Positions 24,830 through 33,703 of a stretch of DNA of 64,000 nt are shown piece by piece. A program made the translations under genes and the position numbers. Location: positions 90,736-154,735 of the forward strand of contig NZ_JBHYGL010000006.1 in NCBI RefSeq assembly GCF_051859025.1, read 5' to 3'. The stretch comes from Falsiroseomonas sp051859025 (GTDB taxonomy: Bacteria > Pseudomonadota > Alphaproteobacteria > Acetobacterales > Acetobacteraceae). Under the pieces are notes generated by a model that saw only the letters and a list, made by a program, of their open reading frames with translations, had not been told where the DNA came from and did not search any database. How positions within the stretch are numbered: position 1 is the first letter of the stretch; the number at the start of each line of letters is the position of its first letter.

Positions 24830-26310
24830 CAGATCCGTTCCGCCATCGCCGCCTCTGCCGCCAGCCTGCCCGATATCGCCGCCATGGCGAGCCCCGCGCC
24901 GGGATGCGTCGCGCCGCCGGCCAGGAACAAGCCCGGCAGGGCGGTGCGGGCCGCCGGGCGGCTGAAGATCGCCTGCCAGCCCTGCACGGCGGGGCCGAAC
25001 AGGGCGCCGCCGGTGCCGGGGGACAGGGCCTCGTAATCGTCGGGTGTCATCACCGCCATCGCGTCGCGCGTGATGGTCAGGCCGGCGCGCGCCATGGCGC
25101 CGAAGGCGGCCTGCTCCGCCGTGGCGAGGGCGGCCTGGTCCAGGCGGCGGCTATCGGCGCGGGCGGGGGCGCTGACCAAAGCGAGCAGGCCCTCCCTGCC
25201 ATCAGGCGCCGGCTGCACGCCGTGGCGGCCCTGCGCCCAGAGGGTGACGGAGGGGTGTTCGGGCATCCGGCCGCGATAGGTCAGGGCCGCCAGTTCGGCC
25301 GCGGCATCCGGGGCGTGGAAGACGGTGAGGCGCGGCAGGTCGAGGCCCTCCGCCCGGCCGGCCATGGCCCAGGCGATGCCGGAGAAGCTGCGCTTCGCGG
25401 GCGGCATCGGCGGCACGGCCCTGGCGGCGGCGGCGCCGAAATGCCCGGCGGCGAGCGTCGCGGGATCGGCGTTCAGGATCACCTGGTCGAAATCGATCGC
25501 CTCCCCATCCCGCAGCGTGACGCCGGCGATGCGGCCGCCGGCGAGGCGGAGGGAGGCGACATCGGCGCCGTGGCGGAACACCGCGCCCTTGGCGGCGGCG
25601 GCGCGGGCCATGGCTTCCGGCAGCCGGGCCATGCCGCCCTCGATCGCCCAGAGGCCGCCGGCTTCCACCTGCGCCACCAGCATCAGCGTGGCGGGGGCCA
25701 CCAGGGGGGAGGTGCCGACATAGGTGGAGAGGCGGGAGAAGACCTGGCGGAGGCGCGGATCGGCGAAATGCTCCCCCAGCGCATCCCAGAGCGTCCCGAA
25801 GGGGGAGGTGCCGAGCAGCCCGCGCATCCCCGCCTGGGCACCGAGCGCCAGTGCGCCCGGCCGCTGCACCGTCAGGAAGGGCTTCTCCAGTGCCGCCCAG
25901 CATTTCGCGGCGCGGGCCATGAAGTCCCGGTAGCCGCGGGCAGCGGCAGGGCCGGCGAAATCGCCGATCGCCTGCCCGGCCTCGGCCGAGTCGGCGGGCA
26001 GGTCGAGCCGGCTGCCATCGGGCCACATGTGCCGGCCGAGCAGGGGCAGGCGCGTCAGATGCAACTTTTGGTTGAGCGACGTGTCGGCCGCGGCGAACAA
26101 TGCCTCGAACACCGGCCGCAGGCTGAGGGCGCCGGGGCCGGCATCCACCGCCAGGCCGCCGAGCAGGGCGGCGGCGACCTTGCCGCCGGGCACGGGGCCG
26201 CGTTCCAGCACCAGCACGGGGCGCCCGGCGGCGGCAAGGGTGATGGCCGCGGCCAGGCCGCCGATGCCGGCGCCGATGATGCCGACGACCCGCTGGTTCG
26301 GTCCGCGCAT
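24829..26310 (-). CDS. crtD: 1-hydroxycarotenoid 3,4-desaturase (methoxyneurosporene dehydrogenase)
   Basis: A 493-residue FAD-dependent desaturase of the phytoene-desaturase family that introduces the 3,4 double bond after CrtC hydration. The N-terminal FAD fold is IIGAGIGGLAAAITLAAAG. Further typical segments are PGGKVAAALLGGLAVDAGPGAL, GGMARLPEAMA and the C-terminal GLFLAGGATHPGAGLAMAAISGRLAAE. CrtD rather than CrtI is inferred from pairing with crtC and the sequence style. The only recognisable control element is a PpsR-type site 30 bases upstream. Confidence 0.88.
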   Translation of the reverse strand: MRGPNQRVVGIIGAGIGGLAAAITLAAAGRPVLVLERGPVPGGKVAAALLGGLAVDAGPGALSLRPVFEALFAAADTSLNQKLHLTRLPLLGRHMWPDGSRLDLPADSAEAGQAIGDFAGPAAARGYRDFMARAAKCWAALEKPFLTVQRPGALALGAQAGMRGLLGTSPFGTLWDALGEHFADPRLRQVFSRLSTYVGTSPLVAPATLMLVAQVEAGGLWAIEGGMARLPEAMARAAAAKGAVFRHGADVASLRLAGGRIAGVTLRDGEAIDFDQVILNADPATLAAGHFGAAAARAVPPMPPAKRSFSGIAWAMAGRAEGLDLPRLTVFHAPDAAAELAALTYRGRMPEHPSVTLWAQGRHGVQPAPDGREGLLALVSAPARADSRRLDQAALATAEQAAFGAMARAGLTITRDAMAVMTPDDYEALSPGTGGALFGPAVQGWQAIFSRPAARTALPGLFLAGGATHPGAGLAMAAISGRLAAEAAMAERI

Positions 26311-26339
26311 GGCGGAAAAGTCGCGGCAAGGACGCCAAG

Positions 26340-26357
26340 TGTCAAGCTAGCGTTACA
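26340..26357. promoter_or_regulatory. PpsR/CrtJ-type operator (TGT-N12-ACA)
   Basis: TGTCAAGCTAGCGTTACA matches the PpsR/CrtJ consensus exactly, with 12 bases between TGT and ACA. It lies between crtD (leftward, 30 bases away) and ppsR (rightward, 211 bases away). A leftward TTGACA (-35-like) overlaps it, so repressor binding would block crtDC transcription. Motif match only. Confidence 0.65.
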
Positions 26358-26567
26358 CTACTTTGGCGGCTGGCCGCCAGAATTTACGAACTGACCTTGG
26401 ATTGTCTCAACAACCAATCGTCATCTTGCATTGACGTAGGGCGCGTAAAGTCCCACACAGTATCAAGCGTCTTCGCCAGTGCTGCGACGACGACGCAGGT
26501 CCGCCGCCAGGCTCTGCCTTCCAGGTTCTGCCGCGCGGTTGGGCCGAAAATTGGACCCACCCTCCCC

Positions 26568-27974
26568 ATGACCCGCGTTGCCGTCATCCAACCCGATATC
26601 ACCCTCACCCTGGATTGGGAGGGCGTGATCCGTGATGCCGCCCTGTCGGAGACGATGCGGGGCGAACCCGTGACCGACTGGTTCGGCCGCCGCTGGATGG
26701 ACACCGTCGGCGGTGTCGGCAGCCTGCAGGTCCGCCGGATGGTGGAGGATGCGCGCGCCTCCGGCGTTTCCGCCTATCTCCAGGTCACGCAGCGCTTTCC
26801 CTCGGGCCTCGAACTGCCGGTCGAATACACGACCGTGCGGCTGGGCGGCCAGGCGGGGCTGATCGCCGTCGGCAAGAACCTGCAGGCGGTGGCGGAACTG
26901 CAATCCCGACTGGTGGCCGCGCAGCAGGCGCGGGAACAGGATTACTGGAAGCTGCGGGAGATCGAGACCCGGTCCCGCCTGCTGTTCGACGCTTCGTCCG
27001 AGGCCGTGCTGGTCATCGCCGCCTCCACCCTGCGCATCGTGGAAGCGAACCCCGCCGCGATCCGCGAACTGGGCCTGGCCCCGGGCTGGAACTTCGCCGA
27101 CGAGGTCGCGGCCAAGGACCGCGCCGCCTTCCGCGACGTGCTGCTGCGCGCCCGCGAACAGGGCCGCGCGCCCGGCGTGATGATGCATCTGGGCGCGGAG
27201 GCGACGCCCTGGCTGCTGCGCGCATCCCTGATGGCCCGCAACCCGGGGCCCGTCTTCCTGATCCAGCTGACCCCCGCCACCGCGCACTCGCAGGCGGAGG
27301 GGCAGTCGCCCCGCGGCGTGCCGCTGCGTGGCGATGCGCTGCTGGAGGAGATGCCGGACGGCTTCGTCGTGATCGATCCCGCCGGCACCGTCCGCCGCGC
27401 CAACCGCGCCTTCCTGGATTTGGCCCAGGCGGGGTCGGAAGCCTCCGTGGTGGGCGAAAAGCTGGACCGCTGGCTGGCCCAGCCCGGCATGGATGCCGGC
27501 GTGCTGATGCAGACCGTCACCCAGCACGGGGAGGTGCGGCTGCTGCCCGCGACCCTGACCGGCAGCCTGGGGACGGAGACGGAGGTCGAGGTCTCCGGCG
27601 CCGCCATTCGCCCAGGGGGAAGCCCAGGGGCGCGCGATGGGGTTCGGGACGTCGAGGCGGACGCGCCGCGCATGATGGGCTTCATCATCCGCGACATCGG
27701 CCGGCGGATGCTGGCATCCGGGGAAGCCGCGGCGCTGCGCGCGGCACTCGGCGCGCTGGCCAATGATGTCGGCCGCGTGCCGCTGCCCGCCATGGTGCGC
27801 AGCACCGCGGCGCTGGTGGAACGCGCCTGCATCGAACGCGCCCTGCGGCTGGCCGGCAACAACCGGACGGCGGCGGCGGATGCCCTCGGGCTCAGCCGGC
27901 AGAGCCTCTACGCCAAGCTCGAACGCTACGGCCTCAGCGAGGATCGAGAGGGGTCCGCGGACGGGCTCGCGTGA
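26568..27974 (+). CDS. ppsR: Photosynthesis gene repressor PpsR (CrtJ)
   Basis: A 468-residue redox/light-linked repressor of pigment genes. It has an N-terminal PAS-like domain (about 10-110) followed by a Q-rich helix (LQSRLVAAQQAREQDYWK). Two PAS domains come next (about 140-245, LLFDASSEAVLVIAAS; about 268-370, LLEEMPDGFVVIDPAG). The Fis-type helix-turn-helix is GNNRTAAADALGLSRQSLYAKL. C421 lies just before the recognition region, close to the redox-active Cys420 of CrtJ. The ATG at 26568 gives the family N-terminus but lacks a clear ribosome-binding site. Its stop overlaps bphP. Confidence 0.92.
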   Translation: MTRVAVIQPDITLTLDWEGVIRDAALSETMRGEPVTDWFGRRWMDTVGGVGSLQVRRMVEDARASGVSAYLQVTQRFPSGLELPVEYTTVRLGGQAGLIAVGKNLQAVAELQSRLVAAQQAREQDYWKLREIETRSRLLFDASSEAVLVIAASTLRIVEANPAAIRELGLAPGWNFADEVAAKDRAAFRDVLLRAREQGRAPGVMMHLGAEATPWLLRASLMARNPGPVFLIQLTPATAHSQAEGQSPRGVPLRGDALLEEMPDGFVVIDPAGTVRRANRAFLDLAQAGSEASVVGEKLDRWLAQPGMDAGVLMQTVTQHGEVRLLPATLTGSLGTETEVEVSGAAIRPGGSPGARDGVRDVEADAPRMMGFIIRDIGRRMLASGEAAALRAALGALANDVGRVPLPAMVRSTAALVERACIERALRLAGNNRTAAADALGLSRQSLYAKLERYGLSEDREGSADGLA

Positions 27975-30196
27975 TGTCCGGGGAAACCGGGCAGGCCGGG
28001 TCCGGGGACGACCCCGGCTTCGGCAGCGCCGACCTCTCCAATTGCGAGCGGGAGCCGATCCATCTCGCCGCCTCCATCCAGCCCCATGGCGCGCTGCTGG
28101 CGCTGCGGGAGCCGGATCTGACCATCCTGCAGGCCAGCGCCAATGCGGCGGCCTTCATCGGCGCCGCCGCGCCGGTCCAGGGCAGGCGGTTGACGCAGGT
28201 TGATGCCCGCATCGCCCGCGCCCTGGCGCCCCTGCTGGCGGAGAAGCTGGACGAAGTGCCCGCCGCCTTCCGCGCGCGGCTGGACGGGGTGGTGCTGGAC
28301 GGCATGGCGCATCGCCCGGCGGGCGGCGGCCTGATCCTGGAGCTGGAACGCGCGGGGCCGGAGGAGAATTTCGCCGGCCGGATCGAGCCCGCGATGCAGG
28401 CCATCCTGGCCAGCTACGCGCTGCGGCCGCTTTGCGACGAGGCCGCGCGCATCTTCCGCCGACTGACCGGCTATGACCGCGTCATGATCTATCGCTTCGA
28501 CGAGGATCATCACGGGGAGGTCTTCGCCGAGGAACGCGACCCGTCGCTGGAGCCCTATCTCGGCAACCGCTATCCCGACAGCGACATCCCGCAGGTCGCG
28601 CGGCGGCTCTACATCCGCAACCGCGTGCGGGTGGTGGCGGATGTGCACTACGCGCCGGTGCCGCTGGAGCCGCGGCTGTCGCCGCTGACGGGCCGCGACC
28701 TCGACATGTCGCTCTGCGTGCTGCGCAGCACCTCGCCCCTGCATATCCAGTACCTCAAGAACATGGGGGTGGGGGCGACGCTGGTGGCCTCCATCATGGT
28801 GGGTGGGCGGCTCTGGGGCCTCGTCTCCTGCCACCATGACAGCCCGCGCCGCGCGCCCTTCGCGCTGCGCGCGGTGGTGGAATTGCTGGCGGAAGCGGTG
28901 GGCACGCGCATCGCCGCGCTGGAAAGCTTCGTGCTGGCGCAGTCGGAGCTTTCGGTGCGCCGGCTGGAACAGCGGATGATCGAGGCGATCTCCCGCGACG
29001 GGGATTGGCGGAGCGCGCTGTTCGACAACCCGAACACGCTGCTCGCGCCGCTCAATGCCTCCGGCGCCGCGCTGCTGTTCGAAGGCCAGACCCAGACGAT
29101 GGGGGACGTGCCCTCCACCGCCGCCTTGCGCGAGATCGGGCAATGGCTGGACGGACAGCCGCGCCGGCCGGTGATGGCGACCGCGGGGCTGGCGCAGGAG
29201 GCACCGGCGCTGGCAGGGCTGGCGCCGGTGGCGTGCGGCGTGCTCGCGGCGCCGATCTCCCCCACCCCCGGGGAATACGTCATCTGGTTCCGGCCGGAGC
29301 AGGTGCGGACCGTGACCTGGGGTGGCGATCCCACCAAGCCGGTGGAGGTGGGCGCGGACCCGCGCGACCTGTCGCCGCGCCGGTCCTTCGCCAAATGGCA
29401 CCAGGTGGTGGAAGGCCGGGCGGAGCCCTGGACGCCGAAGGATCTGGCGACGGCGCGGATGGTGGGCGACACCGTCGGCGACGTGGTGCTGCAGTTCCGT
29501 TCCGTCCGCATGCTGATCGCGGAGGACCAGCTTTCCCAGATCCGCCGCCAGGTCGGCAATTCGCCGCAGGCCGTGGTGATCTGCGACGCGCAGGGCAACA
29601 TCGACCTGCGCAACGACGCCTTCGATGCGCTGCTGCCCGGCGTGCGCGGCGCGGCACCGCGGCGGATCGACCAGATCCTGCCCTTCTTCGCCGACCCGAC
29701 CGAGATCGGTCACCGGCTGCGCGACGTGCTGGATAACCGCCGTTCCTGGCGCGGCGAGGCGCGGCTGGCCGATGGGATGGGCGCGGGGCGGCCGCTGCTG
29801 GTGCGGGCCGATCCTGTCTTCTCCTCCCCGGACCGCGTGCTGGGCTACGTCTTCCTGTTCAACGACCTGGCGGAGCGCAAGGCGGCCGAAGCCGCGCGAC
29901 GGCGCTTCCAGCAGGGGATCGAGGAGGGATCGCGGTCCCGCGCCGGGCGGCTGGACCGCCAGGCGGACCTGGCCTTCCGCGCCATCCTGGCCTCGGTGGT
30001 GGAGAATGCGCAGCTCGCGGCGCTTGAGATCACGGATGGCGTCGATGTCGCGCAGATGCCGGAACAGCTGGAAAGCGTGCGCGCATCCGTCGCGCGCACG
30101 GCGGAAGTGCTGGAGGCGCTGATCCGCCATGCAGGCCAGCCCGGCAGCCGGCCCGGCGACCGGCCCGACGACCATTCGGGCGACGATCCCGGGTGA
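27974..30196 (+). CDS. bphP: Bacteriophytochrome without histidine kinase
   Basis: A 740-residue red/far-red photoreceptor. Biliverdin-binding C24 is in LSNCEREPIHLAASIQPHG. A PAS domain is followed by GAF with YPDSDIPQVARRLY (D204 is the conserved Asp of the PASDIP motif; Ala is replaced by Asp202) and PHY with the tongue motif PRRSF at 468-472. Then come a further PAS domain (about 530-640) and about 90 helical residues. No H-box or ATPase motifs are present. This resembles PpsR-antagonising phytochromes such as Bradyrhizobium BphP and RpBphP1. The start overlaps the ppsR stop by one base. Confidence 0.9.
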   Translation: MSGETGQAGSGDDPGFGSADLSNCEREPIHLAASIQPHGALLALREPDLTILQASANAAAFIGAAAPVQGRRLTQVDARIARALAPLLAEKLDEVPAAFRARLDGVVLDGMAHRPAGGGLILELERAGPEENFAGRIEPAMQAILASYALRPLCDEAARIFRRLTGYDRVMIYRFDEDHHGEVFAEERDPSLEPYLGNRYPDSDIPQVARRLYIRNRVRVVADVHYAPVPLEPRLSPLTGRDLDMSLCVLRSTSPLHIQYLKNMGVGATLVASIMVGGRLWGLVSCHHDSPRRAPFALRAVVELLAEAVGTRIAALESFVLAQSELSVRRLEQRMIEAISRDGDWRSALFDNPNTLLAPLNASGAALLFEGQTQTMGDVPSTAALREIGQWLDGQPRRPVMATAGLAQEAPALAGLAPVACGVLAAPISPTPGEYVIWFRPEQVRTVTWGGDPTKPVEVGADPRDLSPRRSFAKWHQVVEGRAEPWTPKDLATARMVGDTVGDVVLQFRSVRMLIAEDQLSQIRRQVGNSPQAVVICDAQGNIDLRNDAFDALLPGVRGAAPRRIDQILPFFADPTEIGHRLRDVLDNRRSWRGEARLADGMGAGRPLLVRADPVFSSPDRVLGYVFLFNDLAERKAAEAARRRFQQGIEEGSRSRAGRLDRQADLAFRAILASVVENAQLAALEITDGVDVAQMPEQLESVRASVARTAEVLEALIRHAGQPGSRPGDRPDDHSGDDPG

Positions 30197-30795
30197 GCGA
30201 GGTGGCCGGTGGCAGCGCGCGCGATGCGCTGCGGGCGGCGACGGGGGCCGTCCATGAACGGCTGCACGGCGTGGCGGCCTTCGCGCGGCTCGGCGCCGGC
30301 ACCATCACGCGGGACGACTACAGGGCGCTGCTGGCGCGGCTGCAGGGCTTCCACCAGGCGCTGGAGGCGGCGCTGGCCGGCGGCCCGGCCACCGACATGG
30401 CCACCGACATGGCCGCCTGGGGCATCGACCTGGCGGCGCGCCGGCGTTCGGGCCTGCTGGCGGCGGACCGGGCGGCGCTTGGGGATGCGACCCCTGCCCC
30501 GCTCGCGCCGATCCCGCCCATTCCCGGCGCCGCGGCCGCGATGGGCTGGATCTACGTGTCGGAGGGATCGACGCTGGGCGGGCTGCACCTGGCGCGCGCG
30601 CTGGACCCACTGCTGGGCGATGCGGCGGAGGGCCGGCGCTTCCTGCTGGGCCATGGCGCGCGGCATGGCGCGATGTGGCGCGAATGCTGCGCGGCGATCG
30701 AGGCCTGCGGCGCCGACCCCGTGCGCCGCCGGGCGATGGTGGCGGGGGCCGTGGAGGGTTTTCATCGGTTCGAGGATTGGTTCAGCCCAGCCTGA
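30193..30795 (+). CDS. bphO: Biliverdin-producing heme oxygenase
   Basis: This 200-residue heme oxygenase supplies biliverdin for the phytochrome. The proximal heme ligand is H21 in RAATGAVHERLH. WIYVSEGSTLGGLHLARAL is the distal-helix GxxxG region. The GTG start overlaps the bphP stop (GTGA), so it is translationally coupled to bphP. A 12-base repeat in the gene gives two ATDM units at about residues 62-69. The bases after the stop are repeated three times (30791-30825). Confidence 0.9.
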   Translation: MSEVAGGSARDALRAATGAVHERLHGVAAFARLGAGTITRDDYRALLARLQGFHQALEAALAGGPATDMATDMAAWGIDLAARRRSGLLAADRAALGDATPAPLAPIPPIPGAAAAMGWIYVSEGSTLGGLHLARALDPLLGDAAEGRRFLLGHGARHGAMWRECCAAIEACGADPVRRRAMVAGAVEGFHRFEDWFSPA

Positions 30796-30825
30796 CACCC
30801 CGGCCTGACACCCCGGCCTGACACC
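30791..30825. repeat. 13-bp tandem repeat across the bphO stop codon (about 3 copies)
   Basis: CCTGACACCCCGG occurs at 30791 and 30804, and its first nine bases again at 30817. The first copy carries the bphO stop TGA and each later copy repeats TGA. Confidence 0.8.
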
Positions 30826-30881
30826 CAAGCTGGCGTGGTGGATTAGCCCTCCCTTCACCGCTCAGGCAGCATGATGCGGGC

Positions 30882-31760
30882 ATGATCCCCGCCAGCGACA
30901 CCACGGAATCCCGCCCCGCCCCGGTGACGCCGTTCCGCCTGGGACGGCGGGCCTGGCTGGTCGGGACCCTGGCCGCCGGCATCCCCCATGGCGCGGCCCG
31001 GGCGGAGGGGCTGACGCTGGGCGGCACCGGCATGGCGATCAGCATCGTGCAACTGCTGCTGGGCGAACAGCGGCGCCTCGGCCTGGGCGGGCCGGCCATC
31101 GTGCTGAACAGCCTGGGCAGCGCCGGCGGCCTGGCCGCGCTGCGGGCCGGGCGGATCGACATCGCGCTGTCGGGCCGGCCGCTGACGGCGGCGGAACAGG
31201 CGCAGGGCCTGGTGGCCACCACCTTCGCCACCAACCCGCTGGCCTTCGCCACCCATGCCGACACGCCGGTGGAAGGCATCACCAGCGCCGAGGCCGCGGA
31301 TGCGCTGGCCGGGGAGATGATGAGCTGGCCGGGCGGCGGGCCGCTGCGGCTGATCCGGCGCGACCGGGCGGAGGGCGACTGGATCCTGCTGGCCAGCCTG
31401 TCGCCGGAGATCGCGCAGGCGGTGGACCGCGCCCATGCACGGCCGGGCCTGGCGACGGCGGGCACGGACAAGGAGAATGCGGAACTGCTGGAACGCATCC
31501 CGGGATCCTTCGGCATCATCTCCGTCGGCCAGGCGATGACGGAACGGCGGCGGGTGAAGCTGCTGCCGCTGGATGGCGTGGCGCCGACCGTGGAAGCGAT
31601 GGTGGCGGGTCGCTACCGCCTCTCCCGCGCCCTGATGGCGGTGACGCGGGGGGAACCGGGCGCGGCGGTGGTGGCCTTCCTGGCCTTCCTGGCATCGCCC
31701 CCCGCGCGCGCCCTGCTGCGGCAGAACGGCTATGAGCCCGTGCCGGAAGCGGGCGCATGA
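30882..31760 (+). CDS. PstS-like periplasmic substrate-binding protein
   Basis: A 292-residue exported binding protein of the PstS/PBP-like fold. A twin-arginine-like signal (GRRAWLVGTLAAGIPHGAARA) is followed by LTLGGTGMAISIVQLLL, SLGSAGGLAALRAGRIDIALSGRPL and a conserved C-terminal FLASPPARALLRQNGY. No permease or ATPase is adjacent, so it may sense rather than transport. Its stop overlaps the start of the GGDEF-EAL gene (ATGA), which suggests it reports a periplasmic ligand to that enzyme. The ligand is unknown. Confidence 0.75.
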   Translation: MIPASDTTESRPAPVTPFRLGRRAWLVGTLAAGIPHGAARAEGLTLGGTGMAISIVQLLLGEQRRLGLGGPAIVLNSLGSAGGLAALRAGRIDIALSGRPLTAAEQAQGLVATTFATNPLAFATHADTPVEGITSAEAADALAGEMMSWPGGGPLRLIRRDRAEGDWILLASLSPEIAQAVDRAHARPGLATAGTDKENAELLERIPGSFGIISVGQAMTERRRVKLLPLDGVAPTVEAMVAGRYRLSRALMAVTRGEPGAAVVAFLAFLASPPARALLRQNGYEPVPEAGA

Positions 31761-33703
31761 GCGCATCCGCGGCACGGAAGGCCGCCACCACCGCGGAGCG
31801 GCAGGCCACCCCCAAGCTCGGCACGGCCGATGGCTCCGCGGGGGATGCCGCGCTGGTGCGGCTGGTGACGGGCTTCGCGGCCTGCATCGCCATGCTGGTC
31901 GCCATCGCGCTGCCCGTGATGCATGTCTGGGCCTCGCTGGCGGAGGAGGATGCGGCGATGGCGGCGGAGGCACGCATCGTCGCCTACTCCGTCTCCCAGA
32001 TCGCGAGCCGCGAGCCCGATCTGTGGCGCTACCAGGAAGCGCGCCTGCGCGCGGCGCTGGAGACAGCGACCCCCGCGGCCGGCGCGGCGATCCGGGTGCG
32101 CGATTCGCGGGGCGAGGTGCTGGCGGAGATCGCGGCGGAGGTTCCCGCGCCGCGGCACGGCACCTCCGCCATCGTCTTCGAAAGCGGCCATCCCGTGGGG
32201 ATGGTGGAGATCGAGCATTCCGCGCTGCACCTGCTGGCGGAATCGGTGTGGGTCACGCTGGCATCGCTGTTCCTGGCGGGGGCGTCCTATGTCGCGCTGC
32301 GGCTGCTGCCGCTGCGGATGCTGCGGCGCGCGACCAGCCGCATCACGCATCTGGCGACGCATGACCAGCTGACCGGGCTGCCCAACCGGCGGCTGTTCCA
32401 TGACCGGCTTGAACAGACGGCGGCGGGGCTGAAGCGCTATGGCGGGCATTTCGCCGTGCTGGCGCTGGACCTCGACCGCTTCAAGGAAGTGAACGACACG
32501 CTGGGCCATGCGGCGGGCGATGAATTGCTGCGCCAGGTCGCGCGCCGCATCACCGGCGCGATGCGCGAAAGCGACACGCTGGCGCGCCTCGGCGGCGATG
32601 AATTCGCCATCATCCAGCGCACCGCCGAACAGCCCAAGGCGGCGGAGGCGCTGGCCGCGCGGCTGGTGGTGCTGCTGTCGGAACCCTTCGACCTGCACGG
32701 CAACCAGGCGCTGATCGGCACCAGCATCGGCATCGCGCTGTCGGTGGAAAGCCCGGCCGACCACCTGCTGCAGGATGCCGATACGGCGCTGTACCGCGTG
32801 AAGGCGGAAGGGCGGAACGGCTTCCGCTTCTTCTCGGCCGAGATGAACCAGGCGCTGCGCGAACGCCGCGCGCTGGAACATGATCTGCGGGAGGCGCTGG
32901 CGACCGGCCAGCTGCATCTGCACTACCAGCCGCAGGTCAACCTGGCCTCCGGCCGGGTGATCGGGCTGGAGGCGCTGCTGCGCTGGGACCATCCGGTGCG
33001 CGGCCGCGTGATGCCCGACCGCTTCATTCCGCTGGCGGAGGAGATCGGGCTGCTGAGCCGGATCGGCGAATGGGTGCTGCGGGAAGCCTGTGAGGTGGCG
33101 ATGCGCTGGCCGGGGCTGCGCATGGCCGTCAACATTTCCGCCAACCAGTTCCAGGCGCCGGATTTCCTGCGCGCCGTGCGCGTGGCGCTGGAAGGGACGG
33201 GGCTGCCGGCCGACCGGCTGGAGATCGAGATCACGGAAGGCGTGCTGCTGACGGACACCGAACGCACGCTGGCGACCTTGCAGGCGTTGCATGAGATGGG
33301 CGTGTCGGTCGCGATGGATGATTTCGGCACCGGCTATTCGTCGCTCGGCTACCTCCACAAATTCCGCTTCGACAAGATCAAGATCGACCGCAGCTTCGTC
33401 GCGACCCTGGCGCATGATCCGCAGGCCGTCGCGATCGTGCGCGCGATGATCGGCATCACCCATGCGCTGGGGCTGCGCTGCAACGCGGAGGGGGTGGAGA
33501 ACGCCGTGCAGGCCGCGCTGCTGCGCGCGGAAGGCTGCACGGAAGCGCAGGGCTACCTCTATGGCCGCGCGGTGCCGGAGGCGGAGCTGGCGGCGCTGAT
33601 CGAGGGCGCGGCGGCGAAGGATGCCACCGCGCCCCCCGCGCCGGAGGCGGTTATACCCCCCGCGCCGGAGGCGCTTAAACTCCCCCGAAGCCTGCGCGCG
33701 TGA
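31757..33703 (+). CDS. Membrane GGDEF-EAL protein (diguanylate cyclase/c-di-GMP phosphodiesterase)
   Basis: A 648-residue signalling enzyme. An inner-membrane helix (about 33-58, FAACIAMLVAIALPVMHVWA), a periplasmic segment of about 100 residues and a second helix (about 163-185) lead to a GGDEF domain with intact LARLGGDEFAII. The C-terminal EAL domain has IGLEALLRW, DDFGTGYSSLGYL and the metal/catalytic residues KIDRSFV. Both halves look active. The stop of the upstream binding-protein gene overlaps its start. The 3' end includes the 24-base duplication that also contains the stop of the convergent aldolase gene. Confidence 0.9.
   Translation: MSASAARKAATTAERQATPKLGTADGSAGDAALVRLVTGFAACIAMLVAIALPVMHVWASLAEEDAAMAAEARIVAYSVSQIASREPDLWRYQEARLRAALETATPAAGAAIRVRDSRGEVLAEIAAEVPAPRHGTSAIVFESGHPVGMVEIEHSALHLLAESVWVTLASLFLAGASYVALRLLPLRMLRRATSRITHLATHDQLTGLPNRRLFHDRLEQTAAGLKRYGGHFAVLALDLDRFKEVNDTLGHAAGDELLRQVARRITGAMRESDTLARLGGDEFAIIQRTAEQPKAAEALAARLVVLLSEPFDLHGNQALIGTSIGIALSVESPADHLLQDADTALYRVKAEGRNGFRFFSAEMNQALRERRALEHDLREALATGQLHLHYQPQVNLASGRVIGLEALLRWDHPVRGRVMPDRFIPLAEEIGLLSRIGEWVLREACEVAMRWPGLRMAVNISANQFQAPDFLRAVRVALEGTGLPADRLEIEITEGVLLTDTERTLATLQALHEMGVSVAMDDFGTGYSSLGYLHKFRFDKIKIDRSFVATLAHDPQAVAIVRAMIGITHALGLRCNAEGVENAVQAALLRAEGCTEAQGYLYGRAVPEAELAALIEGAAAKDATAPPAPEAVIPPAPEALKLPRSLRA
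33633..33680. repeat. 24-bp tandem duplication across the aldolase stop codon
   Basis: Two 24-base units (33633-33656 and 33657-33680), differing at two positions, each begin with a run of C followed by GCGCCGGAGGCG. The inner TTA (33675-33677) is the leftward aldolase stop, the outer copy repeats TTA, and both are in frame inside the end of the GGDEF-EAL gene. Confidence 0.75.
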
